Assembly: GCA_965198025.1 (NCBI GenBank)
Contig: OZ240237.1
Location: forward strand, 3,286,001 to 3,350,000
Reading direction: 5' to 3'
Source: CAYWWM01 sp965198025
GTDB taxonomy: Bacteria; Acidobacteriota; Terriglobia; 2-12-FULL-54-10
Length of the DNA stretch: 64,000 nt
The notes under the pieces are model-generated. The model was not told the DNA's origin and did no database searches. It saw only the letters and a list, made by a program, of their open reading frames with translations. A program made the position numbers and the translations under genes. Position 1 is the first letter of the stretch, and each line of letters starts with the position of its first letter. Below, piece after piece: positions 17,039 through 24,982 of this stretch.

Positions 17039-19354
17039 CTAGTCTCCCCCGAATTCGCTGGAGTCGATGGATTCGATCTCCCGTTCCACCCCTGTTTCGT
17101 AGGGAACCCGCAGCGTAGCGATGGGAATTTCGAACACAACATGCCCTTCCTGGATGACCCGCAGGGTCGTTCCCTTCCTCGTACCTCTAGTCGTCCCAAT
17201 GACTTCCGCTGCTACATTATATTCTTCAGCGATTCGTTTTGCATCCGCAAGATGCTCTTCGTTGACGGAAACGAGTATGCGCGAAGGATCTTCGGCGAAC
17301 AACCACGAGCGCGGATCGGAGTCGGGCGGAAGTTCCACAGTGGCGCCGATGCTTCGGCCGAAGCAACACTCAGCCAGGGCGACAGCCAGCCCGCCATCGC
17401 TTACGTCGTGGGCGGACTCTACCACTTGCTCCGCGATCAGGCGGCGGCAGCAGGCCTGAACCCGCTGCTCGTGTTTCAGATCGATGAACGGCGGCAGGCC
17501 CCACAGTTCTCCTAGTACTGTTTCGGCATACTGCGAGGAACCGAAGGAAACGGAAGACTCCCGGACCGAGCTCGGAACACCTCCCAGAATCAGGAGCGAG
17601 CTCCCTTCGCTGACAAACCACGGCCGGACATGCCGCTCGGCCTCTGCGAGCAGGCCGACCACTCCGATCACCGGAGTGGGATGGATGGGACTGCCTTCCG
17701 TCTCATTGTAGAAACTGACGTTCCCGCCTGTAATCGGAACCGCGAGCGCTTCGCAGGCTTCAGCGATCCCTTCGATCACCTCGCGAAACTGCCCCATGAC
17801 GGCTGGCTTCTCCGGGTTACCGAAGTTCAGGCAGTTGGTGGCGGCGAGCGGAAGGGCTCCCGTGACGCTCACGTTGCGAGCGGCCTCCGCTACTGCCAGT
17901 TGCCCGCCCCGCTGGGGATTCAGAAAACAGTACCGGCCATTTCCGTCCACCGCCATCGCCAGTCCCTGACCGGTCTCTTTGAGCCGCAGCAAGGCGGCGT
18001 CCCCGCCGGGGCCGATCACTGTGTTGGTGCGGACCATGCTGTCATATTGCTCGAAAACCCATCGCTTGGACGCGATGCTGGGAGTTCCCAGAATCGCCAG
18101 CAAATCCTGTCCCAGCTTGGCACCGCTGCGTGGCGCCAGCGGGGCCGACGGTTCGCGCGGCGCCGGACTCCGGGCCAAGGTCTGGGAACGGTCATAGGTA
18201 GGCGCTTCTTCCGTCAGCGCATGGTTAGGAATCTCGGCGACAATCTCGCCGTGCTGTTTGACCCGCAGCACAGGCTCCGGGATCACGGTTCCGATCTCGG
18301 CTGCGTCGAGGCCCCACTTGCGGAAGACGGCAGCAACCTCGTGCTCCCGGCCGCGCTCGGCCACCAGCAGCATCCGCTCCTGTGATTCGCTCAGCATGAT
18401 CTCGTAGGGCGACATGCCCGTCTCGCGCTGCGGAACGCGCTCGAGCTCGATCTCGATTCCGACTCCACCCCGTCCGCCCATCTCGCACGTCGAGCAGGTG
18501 AGTCCCGCCGCGCCCATATCCTGAATGCCCCGGACCGCGCCGGTCCGCATGGCCTCCAGGCAGGCTTCGAGCAGCAGCTTTTCGAGAAACGGATCGCCGA
18601 CCTGGACGTTCGGCCGCTTCTGCTGGCCGTCGGCGCTAGAGAACTCCGACGAGGCAAGGAGCGACGCGCCGTGAATGCCGTCGCGGCCCGTTTTTGCGCC
18701 GACATAGATAACGGGATTTCCGGGGCCGGCCGCGCGGGCATAGAAGATCTCATCCTTGCGTGCGATTCCCAGCGCGAAGACGTTTACCAGAGGATTCGAC
18801 TCGTAGCACGGATCGAAGACCGTTTCGCCGCCCACTGTGGGTACGCCGAAACAGTTGCCATAGAAGGCGATCCCGGAGACCACACCGCGCACAATGCGCC
18901 GGTTGCGGGCCGTGTTGCAGGATGCGGGTTTGCGATTCTCTCCGTTCCGCTCCTGGATTGGGCCGAAGCGCAGGGAATCCATCACGGCAATCGGCCGCGC
19001 GCCCATCGTGAAAATGTCCCGCAGGATCCCGCCGACACCCGTCGCGGCGCCCTGAAACGGCTCCACGAAACTCGGGTGGTTGTGCGATTCGATCTTGAAA
19101 GCACAGACCCAGCCGTTGCCGATGTCCACGATGCCAGCGTTCTCGCCCGGCCCCTGCACCACGGCAGGACCCTTTGTCGGCAGACGCTTCAGATGCAGGC
19201 GCGAGCTCTTGTAGCTGCAATGCTCGCTCCACATCACGCTGAAGATGCCGAGCTCGGCGATCGTCGGTTTGCGCCCCAGAATTTCGAGGACTCGCTCGTA
19301 TTCCTCAGCCGTAAGGTTGTGTTCCGCGGCGAGCTGTATGGTGATTTCAGACAA
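17039..19354 (-). CDS. purL: Phosphoribosylformylglycinamidine synthase, small PurL
   Basis: Catalytic synthase subunit producing FGAM from FGAR, ATP and ammonia from PurQ. 771 residues, the small form needing PurS and PurQ. SVMWSEHCSYKSSR near residue 40 and FKIESHNHPSFVEPFQGAATGVGGI near residue 85 are diagnostic, as are GGNVSFYNET and AHDVSDGGLAVALAE. It lies 48 bases after purQ and directly precedes purF. All three FGAM synthase subunits are present in this window. Confidence 0.97.
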   Translation of the reverse strand: MSEITIQLAAEHNLTAEEYERVLEILGRKPTIAELGIFSVMWSEHCSYKSSRLHLKRLPTKGPAVVQGPGENAGIVDIGNGWVCAFKIESHNHPSFVEPFQGAATGVGGILRDIFTMGARPIAVMDSLRFGPIQERNGENRKPASCNTARNRRIVRGVVSGIAFYGNCFGVPTVGGETVFDPCYESNPLVNVFALGIARKDEIFYARAAGPGNPVIYVGAKTGRDGIHGASLLASSEFSSADGQQKRPNVQVGDPFLEKLLLEACLEAMRTGAVRGIQDMGAAGLTCSTCEMGGRGGVGIEIELERVPQRETGMSPYEIMLSESQERMLLVAERGREHEVAAVFRKWGLDAAEIGTVIPEPVLRVKQHGEIVAEIPNHALTEEAPTYDRSQTLARSPAPREPSAPLAPRSGAKLGQDLLAILGTPSIASKRWVFEQYDSMVRTNTVIGPGGDAALLRLKETGQGLAMAVDGNGRYCFLNPQRGGQLAVAEAARNVSVTGALPLAATNCLNFGNPEKPAVMGQFREVIEGIAEACEALAVPITGGNVSFYNETEGSPIHPTPVIGVVGLLAEAERHVRPWFVSEGSSLLILGGVPSSVRESSVSFGSSQYAETVLGELWGLPPFIDLKHEQRVQACCRRLIAEQVVESAHDVSDGGLAVALAECCFGRSIGATVELPPDSDPRSWLFAEDPSRILVSVNEEHLADAKRIAEEYNVAAEVIGTTRGTRKGTTLRVIQEGHVVFEIPIATLRVPYETGVEREIESIDSSEFGGD

Positions 19355-19402
19355 GCGCAGGCTCTTCCCTACTGCATTCCAACGAGAGTCCGCAGCGCGG
19401 AA

Positions 19403-20167
19403 CTAGTGGTGGGCCGCCCCCGTAGTCTGCGGCAGAGCAGACGCGGCCTCTGCACGGCTCGCCCGAGGGACCGCAGATCGGACCCCAAACTGGACCAACG
19501 ACTGGAAGATATGCAAACCATCGTGCGACCCGAGCAAGGCGTCGCTAGCGCGCTCCGGGTGCGGCATCATGCCGAGAACGTTTCCCTCGCGATTCGATAT
19601 GCCGGCGATATTCCGCAGCGAGCCGTTAGGATTCGCGGCATCGGTGACCTCGCCGTCGGGGGTGGAGTAGCGGAATACAACTTGGTGATTGCGCTCGAGC
19701 TCTTCCATCGTTGTCTCGCTGGCGTAGTAGTTACCTTCCATGTGCGCGATCGGGATTTCGAGGACCTGGCTCGGTCGGCAGGCGACGGTGAACGGCGTGT
19801 GGGGGTTCTCGACGCGGAGGTGGACGGGCCGGCAAATGAATTTCAGCCTGCGGTTGCGCAGCATCGCGCCGGGCAGTAGCCCCGCTTCGAGCAGAATCTG
19901 AAAGCCGTTGCAGATGCCGAGCACCAAGCCGCCTTGGGTTGCGAAGTCCTTGACCGTGCTCATGATGGGCGCGAAGTGGGCGATCGCTCCGGTGCGGAGG
20001 TAGTCGCCATAGGAGAAACCCCCGGGAAGAATCACGACGTCCGAGCCTTCCAGGTCTCGCGACTCGTGCCAGAGGAACACCGCCTCTTCGCCGAGCGCGT
20101 CCTGCACGGAGCAGAATGCATCGTGATCACAATTGCTGCCGGGAAAAACAACAACTCCAAATTTCAT
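19403..20167 (-). CDS. purQ: Phosphoribosylformylglycinamidine synthase, glutaminase subunit PurQ
   Basis: Class I glutamine amidotransferase that feeds ammonia to PurL. 254 residues. The start MKFGVVVFPGSNCDHDAF is the classic PurQ N-terminus; the nucleophile is in LGICNGFQIL and the His-Glu pair in MMPHPERA. A C-terminal tail of about 25 residues, alanine-rich and ending in AAHH, extends beyond the usual length. It is the first gene of purQLFMN, with a plausible extended -10 upstream. Confidence 0.95.
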   Translation of the reverse strand: MKFGVVVFPGSNCDHDAFCSVQDALGEEAVFLWHESRDLEGSDVVILPGGFSYGDYLRTGAIAHFAPIMSTVKDFATQGGLVLGICNGFQILLEAGLLPGAMLRNRRLKFICRPVHLRVENPHTPFTVACRPSQVLEIPIAHMEGNYYASETTMEELERNHQVVFRYSTPDGEVTDAANPNGSLRNIAGISNREGNVLGMMPHPERASDALLGSHDGLHIFQSLVQFGVRSAVPRASRAEAASALPQTTGAAHH

Positions 20168-20200
20168 GGGTGCGGCCGTTTACTATCCGTGGAAGATCTC

Positions 20201-20206
20201 AGTATA
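20201..20206 (-). promoter_or_regulatory. Extended -10 element of the purQLFMN operon
   Basis: On the minus strand the sequence TGC-TATACT lies about 35 bases before the purQ start. TG plus a near-consensus -10 is typical of promoters that do not need a strong -35, and no clear -35 is seen. No purine riboswitch-like structure was recognised in the short leader. Confidence 0.4.
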
Positions 20207-20241
20207 GCACGGACGGCGAGAGTGTAGCTCTATGGGGGCTA

Positions 20242-20694
20242 CTACTGTCGGCTGGGGTCGATTTCCAGCACGAGGTAGACGTCCTTCTTGGCGTCGAAGG
20301 AACTGACGGTGCGGGTTCGGCTGGAGGCGCCGCTGTGTTCGGCGTGGACGGCGAAGTCAATCTCGGGATTCAGGCCGTTGAAGCGATAGTTGCCCTCGCC
20401 ATCGGCGATGTGGGTGCGGACTTCTAGCGTGCGCTCGTTCTTGAGGTAGACGACGGCCTGGGCGAGTCCTCGTCCGTCTTTGTCGACGACTTGGCCGGTC
20501 AGCGTCTTGGGAGCGCGGGGATCCACGCGCGTGTCCGGGGGACGGGGAAAGCGCACTTGCGGCGAGGCAGCCAGACTCGAAGAGACGAGGAGCGTCTGGT
20601 CTGTCCCCATCAGGACAGCCCCAAGCAGCATGAGTGTAATGATTGCTGGAAAGCCCCAAGGCCGGCGCAGGGAAGGCCGGTCGCTATTCGTCAT
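20242..20694 (-). CDS. Secreted protein with carboxypeptidase-regulatory-like (beta-sandwich) domain
   Basis: 150 residues: an N-terminal hydrophobic segment (FPAIITLMLLGAVLMG) acts as signal or anchor, followed by a Pro-rich linker and one CarboxypepD_reg domain beginning LTGQVVDKDGRGLAQAVVYLKNER, with DGEGNYRFNGLNP. Such domains are abundant in acidobacterial surface proteins, often as N-terminal parts of TonB receptors, but here the domain stands alone. ATG 20694 overlaps the end of the zinc-ribbon gene by 11 bases, suggesting coupling. The role is unknown, probably envelope-related. Confidence 0.65.
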   Translation of the reverse strand: MTNSDRPSLRRPWGFPAIITLMLLGAVLMGTDQTLLVSSSLAASPQVRFPRPPDTRVDPRAPKTLTGQVVDKDGRGLAQAVVYLKNERTLEVRTHIADGEGNYRFNGLNPEIDFAVHAEHSGASSRTRTVSSFDAKKDVYLVLEIDPSRQ

Positions 20695-20896
20695 AGTCCT
20701 CATCCTCATCCGGCAGGTCATGTTCTTCCTCGTCTTTGTTGAAATCATCTTCCTCCTCGGCCAGACGGAGTTCCAGTGGATTGGTACTGACCACCGCGAG
20801 GTCCATGCCGCACTCCAGGCAGGAGACGACTTCGCCTTCTTCTACTTCGTCGGTGTCCAGATCCACTAGCGCTTCGCATTCGAGACAGTGCGCCAT
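20684..20896 (-). CDS. LysW-like zinc-ribbon protein with acidic tail
   Basis: 70-residue protein with two CxxC pairs (Cys4/Cys7 and Cys26/Cys29), the pattern CLEC..EGEVVSCLECGMDLAVVSTNPLEL and an acidic tail ending EDYDE. This closely resembles LysW/ArgW amino-group carrier proteins, whose C-terminal Glu (EDWGE) is joined to the alpha-amino group of aminoadipate or glutamate. Here the tail is longer and the motif is altered, and no LysX-type ligase, LysZ or LysY is in the window. It may be a carrier with distant partners, or only a structural zinc ribbon. ATG 20896 starts the conserved fold. Confidence 0.65.
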   Translation of the reverse strand: MAHCLECEALVDLDTDEVEEGEVVSCLECGMDLAVVSTNPLELRLAEEEDDFNKDEEEHDLPDEDEDYDE

Positions 20897-21142
20897 GAAC
20901 CGCCTGCTGCCGCATGAGCCCGGCTCCTCCACGCTGTGAGATTCACCGCACGAGGAAAAAGGCCCTAAGAAAAATTATAGTACCGTCCAAAGACTTGGCA
21001 AGAGCAAATCGTCGGGACCTGGAACAGCCGGCTTGGTATCGTTGTTTAAATCGTGCCAGGGTCAGGAAGATAACGGGGGGATTCGACTTCCCGTGTACTA
21101 TGGGGAGGAAACTCTGGGCACAAGTTGGGAGGGCCATACTGC

Positions 21143-21580
21143 ATGGCATCGCGGGAATATCCAGAGCGCCCCCTGGCGGGCGTTGGAGGCGTCGTCCTGG
21201 ACTGGGATCGGGTCCTGTTGGTACGGCGCGGACGCGAACCGCTGCGCGGCGAATGGTCGCTGCCCGGAGGGCTCGTGGAGGTGGGGGAGACATTGATTGA
21301 GGCTCTTCGGCGGGAAATCCGTGAGGAAACCGGCCTCGAAGTCCATGTAGGTCCGATAGTGGAGGTTCTGGACCGCATCCTGCCCGATGAGCAGGGCCGT
21401 ATCCAATTTCATTACATCCTGGTGGACTGCCTCTGTCGCGTCGAAGGCGGACGGCTGGAAGCGGCCAGCGACGTCAGCGAGGCCCGCTGGGTGCAGCGTG
21501 CGCGTCTCGGCGATTTCGTGTTCCGGCCCGACACAGTACGAGTGATCGAGAAAGCGTTTTCGATGGCTGGTAAGACGTAA
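21143..21580 (+). CDS. Nudix hydrolase
   Basis: 145-residue Nudix pyrophosphohydrolase. The Nudix box is GGLVEVGETLIEALRREI followed by REETGLEV, with all metal-binding glutamates. The N-terminal VGGVVLDWDRVLLVRRGREPLRGEW and the region after the box resemble ADP-ribose or 8-oxo-dGTP-type enzymes, but the substrate cannot be assigned. ATG 21143 is preferred, with GGGAGG about ten bases before it. It is a single gene, divergent from the LysW-like gene. Confidence 0.88.
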   Translation: MASREYPERPLAGVGGVVLDWDRVLLVRRGREPLRGEWSLPGGLVEVGETLIEALRREIREETGLEVHVGPIVEVLDRILPDEQGRIQFHYILVDCLCRVEGGRLEAASDVSEARWVQRARLGDFVFRPDTVRVIEKAFSMAGKT

Positions 21581-21621
21581 CAGAACTAGCTACAAAGAGG
21601 CCGTGTTTCAGAACAAGCAAA

Positions 21622-21650
21622 ACGGGGAGCCTGAACCTGCGGCTCCCCGT
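21622..21650 (-). terminator. Strong hairpin terminator on the minus strand
   Basis: A perfect 10-bp stem (ACGGGGAGCC / GGCTCCCCGT) with a 9-base loop. On the minus strand it is followed by TTTGCTTGTTC, fitting intrinsic termination of the small unit at 21.68-21.88 kb. In the other direction it could also stop read-through from the Nudix gene, though the plus strand lacks a T run. Confidence 0.65.
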
Positions 21651-21683
21651 TCCCGGTAAGCTGTGGAGATTTGCCTGAGGCGG

Positions 21684-21764
21684 TCAACTCATGAAGCCGA
21701 ACCTGCAGGTGGCGTACTCACAACAGCCGGAGGTCATCGCAAGATAATGACCCAGCCAGTGCAT
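21684..21764 (-). CDS. Possible 26-aa Cys-containing peptide ORF
   Basis: Second short frame of the small unit: MHWLGHYLAMTSGCCEYA with further residues TCRFGFMS, three cysteines in all. It lacks a Shine-Dalgarno sequence of its own, so translation is doubtful; re-initiation after the 15-codon ORF is possible. It may instead be part of a structured RNA. Confidence 0.2.
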   Translation of the reverse strand: MHWLGHYLAMTSGCCEYATCRFGFMS

Positions 21765-21775
21765 GAGCTAAGCGC

Positions 21776-21823
21776 CTAAGCCTCAGCCACCTCACTGTGG
21801 AAATTACATAAGCCTTCTGTCAT
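21776..21823 (-). CDS. 15-codon ORF behind a near-perfect Shine-Dalgarno
   Basis: The minus strand carries AAAGGAGGTGGTCC (21825-21838) seven bases before an ATG, followed by codons for MTEGLCNFHSEVAEA and a TAG stop. Upstream is TTGACA (21877-21882) with a weak TAGGCT 18 bases on; downstream is the strong terminator at 21622-21650. The whole looks like an independent transcript of about 200 nt. It could encode a micropeptide or be a structured RNA whose anti-anti-SD pairing matters. The product is unknown. Confidence 0.35.
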   Translation of the reverse strand: MTEGLCNFHSEVAEA

Positions 21824-22094
21824 TGGACCACCTCCTTTCTCAGTGTAAATCCAGCCTAAGGGTCACGAGCCGCTTGTGTCAAGACGAAAGTGCACACGGC
21901 GTTGCGAGGTGACACTTGCGCCACGAAAAAGACACCGATGCCCGTGTCCCGGGAAGCAAGCGTCCCGGTTGGAGTTACGAGGATTGGTTCAGAAGGGTTG
22001 GAGTCAAGCGGACTTCGCTCGCAGTAACTATTAGGTGCATCGGCCAGCGTGACACAAGGGGGACTGAGCGGGATACTGGGCTGCGGAGAGACGC

Positions 22095-23498
22095 CTACTG
22101 CGGAAACCGCACCGTGTCGAGCATCTGCCGGAAGGTTGGCTCATACACGTCCCACGACCTCTCGGGAGCAATGAAGACCACGTACCAAAGTCCCTCGGGG
22201 CGGAACGAGGTAACGACCCAGTTCAGCTCGGCTTGATTCCCGGCTGGGGACTGGCCCCGCGCCAGCACGGAATAGGTTTGCTGGCCGTCTATGCGGGGGC
22301 CACGACCTTGGCGCGTCACGCGCAGGTTCGGATTGCTCTGCTGCAGGTCCCGGATCAACTGCTCGGTTGCGTTCCCGATCCGCAGTCTCCGGCCCGGCTG
22401 GCGCACCGGCTCATAGACGCTGATCAAAACTCCGTAGGCGATGGCGGGCAGCGATCCTTCGCTTTGGACGATCCCTTCTGGTGGGACCACCGTGAGCGTC
22501 GAGGTCCCTCGGCCAAACACCTCCCAGTTGTCCGGGTGGCCAAGCCGCACCCATTCGGTGCTCAGCTCACGGAACCGCCGGGACGGCACATCCGGCTGTG
22601 TGCGGCCCGACGATACGGCAGGACGGTTGGTCCGGTCCGCCGGGGCTAGATTCGCCACGCGCCGCTTCATCTGCTGGAATTCCGAATTGTCTGAAGTGTA
22701 GCTCTTCGACGGCCCGAGGCGCGGCAATAGCTCCAGGATGTTATCCTGCCGGTTGCCGGGATTGGGGTGGCTCGAAAGAAACTCAATGCCCCCGCCGCCG
22801 CTTTCGGCTTCGATGGTTTCGAAGAACTGGGCCATCGCACGCGGATCGTACCCGGCATCGTAAAGCATCTGCGCGCCCTGCTCGTCGGCCTGCGACTCCG
22901 CGCTGCGGGAGAACTTCAGAAACGCGGAGTTCGCGCCGAAGGCGATGCCCAGCTGGGCCAGTTGCCCGAGGAGTCCGCCGCCCCCGGAGAGAATGCCGCC
23001 CAAAATCGCCAGCGGAGCTTGCGCTAGCATGGCCTTGGAGGCCTGGTTGGTCGAGTGCCTCAAGGCCACGTGCGAAATCTCGTGCGCCAGGACTCCTGCC
23101 AATTGTGCCTCCGAGGTGGCCGCTGCAATGATCCCGGTGTGGATGTAAATGGGTCCGCCCGGTAGCGCAAACGCATTGATTTCCTTGGCGTTAACCAATT
23201 TGAATACGTACGGGTAATCATAGCCCGGAGCCAAGCGCGAAAGATTCTGCCCCAACCGATTCACGTATTCGGAAAGCTGCGGATCGGTGACCAACGCCAA
23301 CTCCTGTTCGATCTCCTGAGCCGCCTGCCGACCCAGTTCGATATCCTGTTGCGTCGAAAACGTGTTGAAGCCCGGCTTGTGCTCGATCCGCGCGTGGAGA
23401 GGTGACACGATGACAGCAAACAGGCAGACTGCCGCCGCCGCAATAACCATTTGCGCCGCCAGCGGCGCCCTCCTGTGTGAATGCAGTTTCCCGTACAT
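22095..23498 (-). CDS. M48-family zinc metalloprotease (BepA-like), periplasmic
   Basis: 467 residues with an N-terminal hydrophobic signal (AAQMVIAAAAVCLFAVIV). The M48 domain contains HEISH (about residues 139-143) with the third zinc ligand in SAESQADEQGAQML, followed by LSSHPNPGNRQ. BepA/LoiP-type M48 proteases work in outer-membrane protein quality control. The C-terminal third (from about residue 280) is a separate beta-rich domain not in BepA, which has TPR repeats. ATG 23498 follows GGGGGA; ATG 23504 is an alternative. It is transcribed in the same direction as the secreted-paralogue cluster upstream. Confidence 0.88.
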   Translation of the reverse strand: MYGKLHSHRRAPLAAQMVIAAAAVCLFAVIVSPLHARIEHKPGFNTFSTQQDIELGRQAAQEIEQELALVTDPQLSEYVNRLGQNLSRLAPGYDYPYVFKLVNAKEINAFALPGGPIYIHTGIIAAATSEAQLAGVLAHEISHVALRHSTNQASKAMLAQAPLAILGGILSGGGGLLGQLAQLGIAFGANSAFLKFSRSAESQADEQGAQMLYDAGYDPRAMAQFFETIEAESGGGGIEFLSSHPNPGNRQDNILELLPRLGPSKSYTSDNSEFQQMKRRVANLAPADRTNRPAVSSGRTQPDVPSRRFRELSTEWVRLGHPDNWEVFGRGTSTLTVVPPEGIVQSEGSLPAIAYGVLISVYEPVRQPGRRLRIGNATEQLIRDLQQSNPNLRVTRQGRGPRIDGQQTYSVLARGQSPAGNQAELNWVVTSFRPEGLWYVVFIAPERSWDVYEPTFRQMLDTVRFPQ

Positions 23499-23665
23499 GG
23501 CCATCCCCCGGCTCAAGCCAAGATTCAATCTCTTGTAGGATGTTTCTTCTGCGGCTTAGGTTTCTTGGCAGTGTCTCAAGACACCATCACCGGCTCAAGG
23601 GTCTTCAAAGAGTTGCTGGCTGGGAGGCCACTTCGTTCTGCACCTCGGTCGTGGATAAGTTGCCG

Positions 23666-24448
23666 TTATTCCCCGAAAAACTCAAACCCGGAACGCCGCA
23701 GACCTGGTTTGCGAAACTCCTCGCACAGAACGTGGTCCGGCATTTCGTAGCTCGCCGGCTGCAATTGGTAGAGCTTCCTTCCGCCCCATGTCCGCGTGAA
23801 GGCTTTCGGGTCCTCGAACGTGAACTCGATCTCAAGCGCGTCCGGGCTCACGCGGCGGAATCGCTCCACCACGCTCAACGTGTCGCTATGTGGGGTCCCG
23901 AGGCTGTCAAGCCAGCTCTGTTTGTTGATCTCGATCGTCTCGGCAACCAGTGTATCGCCGTCGTAGTGCCCCACCGAATACCCGTGCGCGGTCGGCGGAT
24001 ACCCTTCGATCCTTTCGCCGTCCGTCTGGATTCGGCGCACCACGTGATCGATCTCGGAGATGATATACGCAATCTCTGGAATCTGCCGTATTTCGAATGG
24101 GCGCGGCTCGGTAAAGATGCGCGTCGGCCCCGGAGGAAAGCAGAACTCCAGCGGGTCTTGGTCGTCGCGGCCCCGGGCTCGCGGGTCTGAGACTCCCTGA
24201 CGGTTCGCTCGATACTTTTCCATTGCTTCCGGAGTCAGCGGAGGCGTGTCCTTAGTAAATCCCAAGAACGGCGTGCCGTTCGCATCATCCACATAAATTC
24301 CGGTTCCAGCCTCGGTGGGAGTCCGGTTCCAGATCCCAGAGAGGTCCGGCATCTCCTGGGAAGCTCCCGACCCCTGAGCCAACGTGCTCGGCGGGATGCC
24401 GAACATTGCAACAAAGAAAGCCATCATGCTGTAGAGCGGTCTTCGCAT
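23666..24448 (-). CDS. Secreted acidobacterial paralogue family protein (copy A)
   Basis: 260 residues with a signal peptide ending around ALAQG. It shares with three intact neighbours the order DLSGIW, a C-x-PxGPTR segment (FCFPPGPTRIF), RxIxTDG, GYSVGHYDGDTLVAETIEI, WLDSLGTPHSDTLSVVERFRR and LEIEFTFEDPKAFTRTWGGRK. The family is common as tandem copies in acidobacterial genomes and has no assigned function; I cannot recognise catalytic residues. It is followed by the M48 gene and preceded by a DUF6152 gene, and the pairing with DUF6152 recurs across the island. Confidence 0.7.
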   Translation of the reverse strand: MRRPLYSMMAFFVAMFGIPPSTLAQGSGASQEMPDLSGIWNRTPTEAGTGIYVDDANGTPFLGFTKDTPPLTPEAMEKYRANRQGVSDPRARGRDDQDPLEFCFPPGPTRIFTEPRPFEIRQIPEIAYIISEIDHVVRRIQTDGERIEGYPPTAHGYSVGHYDGDTLVAETIEINKQSWLDSLGTPHSDTLSVVERFRRVSPDALEIEFTFEDPKAFTRTWGGRKLYQLQPASYEMPDHVLCEEFRKPGLRRSGFEFFGE

Positions 24449-24523
24449 GCGAAAACTCCTCTCCCGCCGAGACAGACGAATGAGCTCCTCAGAAGATTGG
24501 GACCAAAGGGACGATTCGAATCG

Positions 24524-24907
24524 TTATTCCGCGCCCTCGGTCAGCACCGGGGCGTTGCCGCCTTCCAGTTTGAAGATGCTGAGATACTTGCGGCCGTCTT
24601 TGAACTGCGCGCCGGTCACGGTGATCTTGTCGCCCGGCTTCAGGGTGTTCTTGTTCCACCCCACCCGGAGCAGCCGCTGCGGACCGGCCGTTTCCGCCAC
24701 CCAGGTCTCTACCTCCCCGTCCTCACCCTGTACCTCAAAGTGGATCTGGGCATGCGGATTGATCATCAGGTATTTGGTCACCGTTCCCGTCAAAGTGACC
24801 GGATGTTCTCGGTCGTACAACGACCCTGCATGGTGGGCGAAGAGCGGGCTCGAAATCATGAGAATGATCACGCTCCCAGCCAACGCAGCGAACAATCTCT
24901 GAGACAT
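24524..24907 (-). CDS. DUF6152 family small secreted protein (copy 1)
   Basis: 127 residues. After a signal peptide comes the mature N-terminus HHAGSLYDREHPVTLTGTVT, then NPHAQIHFEV, WVAETAGPQRLLRVGWNKNTLKPGDKITVTG and KYLSIFKLEGG. This is the DUF6152 pattern, a small OB-like beta barrel in the periplasm with a mature N-terminal His-His that may bind metal. Function is unknown. ATG 24907 has AGGTG upstream. It sits 75 bases from copies A and B of the larger family, suggesting co-transcription. Confidence 0.72.
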   Translation of the reverse strand: MSQRLFAALAGSVIILMISSPLFAHHAGSLYDREHPVTLTGTVTKYLMINPHAQIHFEVQGEDGEVETWVAETAGPQRLLRVGWNKNTLKPGDKITVTGAQFKDGRKYLSIFKLEGGNAPVLTEGAE

Positions 24908-24982
24908 TTTCTCACCTCCGAAATGCTTTCCAATGCTTTCCGTCCTGACCCTTATCCCGCCGCTTCGGGTTGGGCGGTCTCG

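Noticed and set aside
13754..20167. Long frames opposite the purine genes, some over 200 codons
   Set aside because: They run antisense to strongly conserved genes and have no domain; they are a by-product of high GC.
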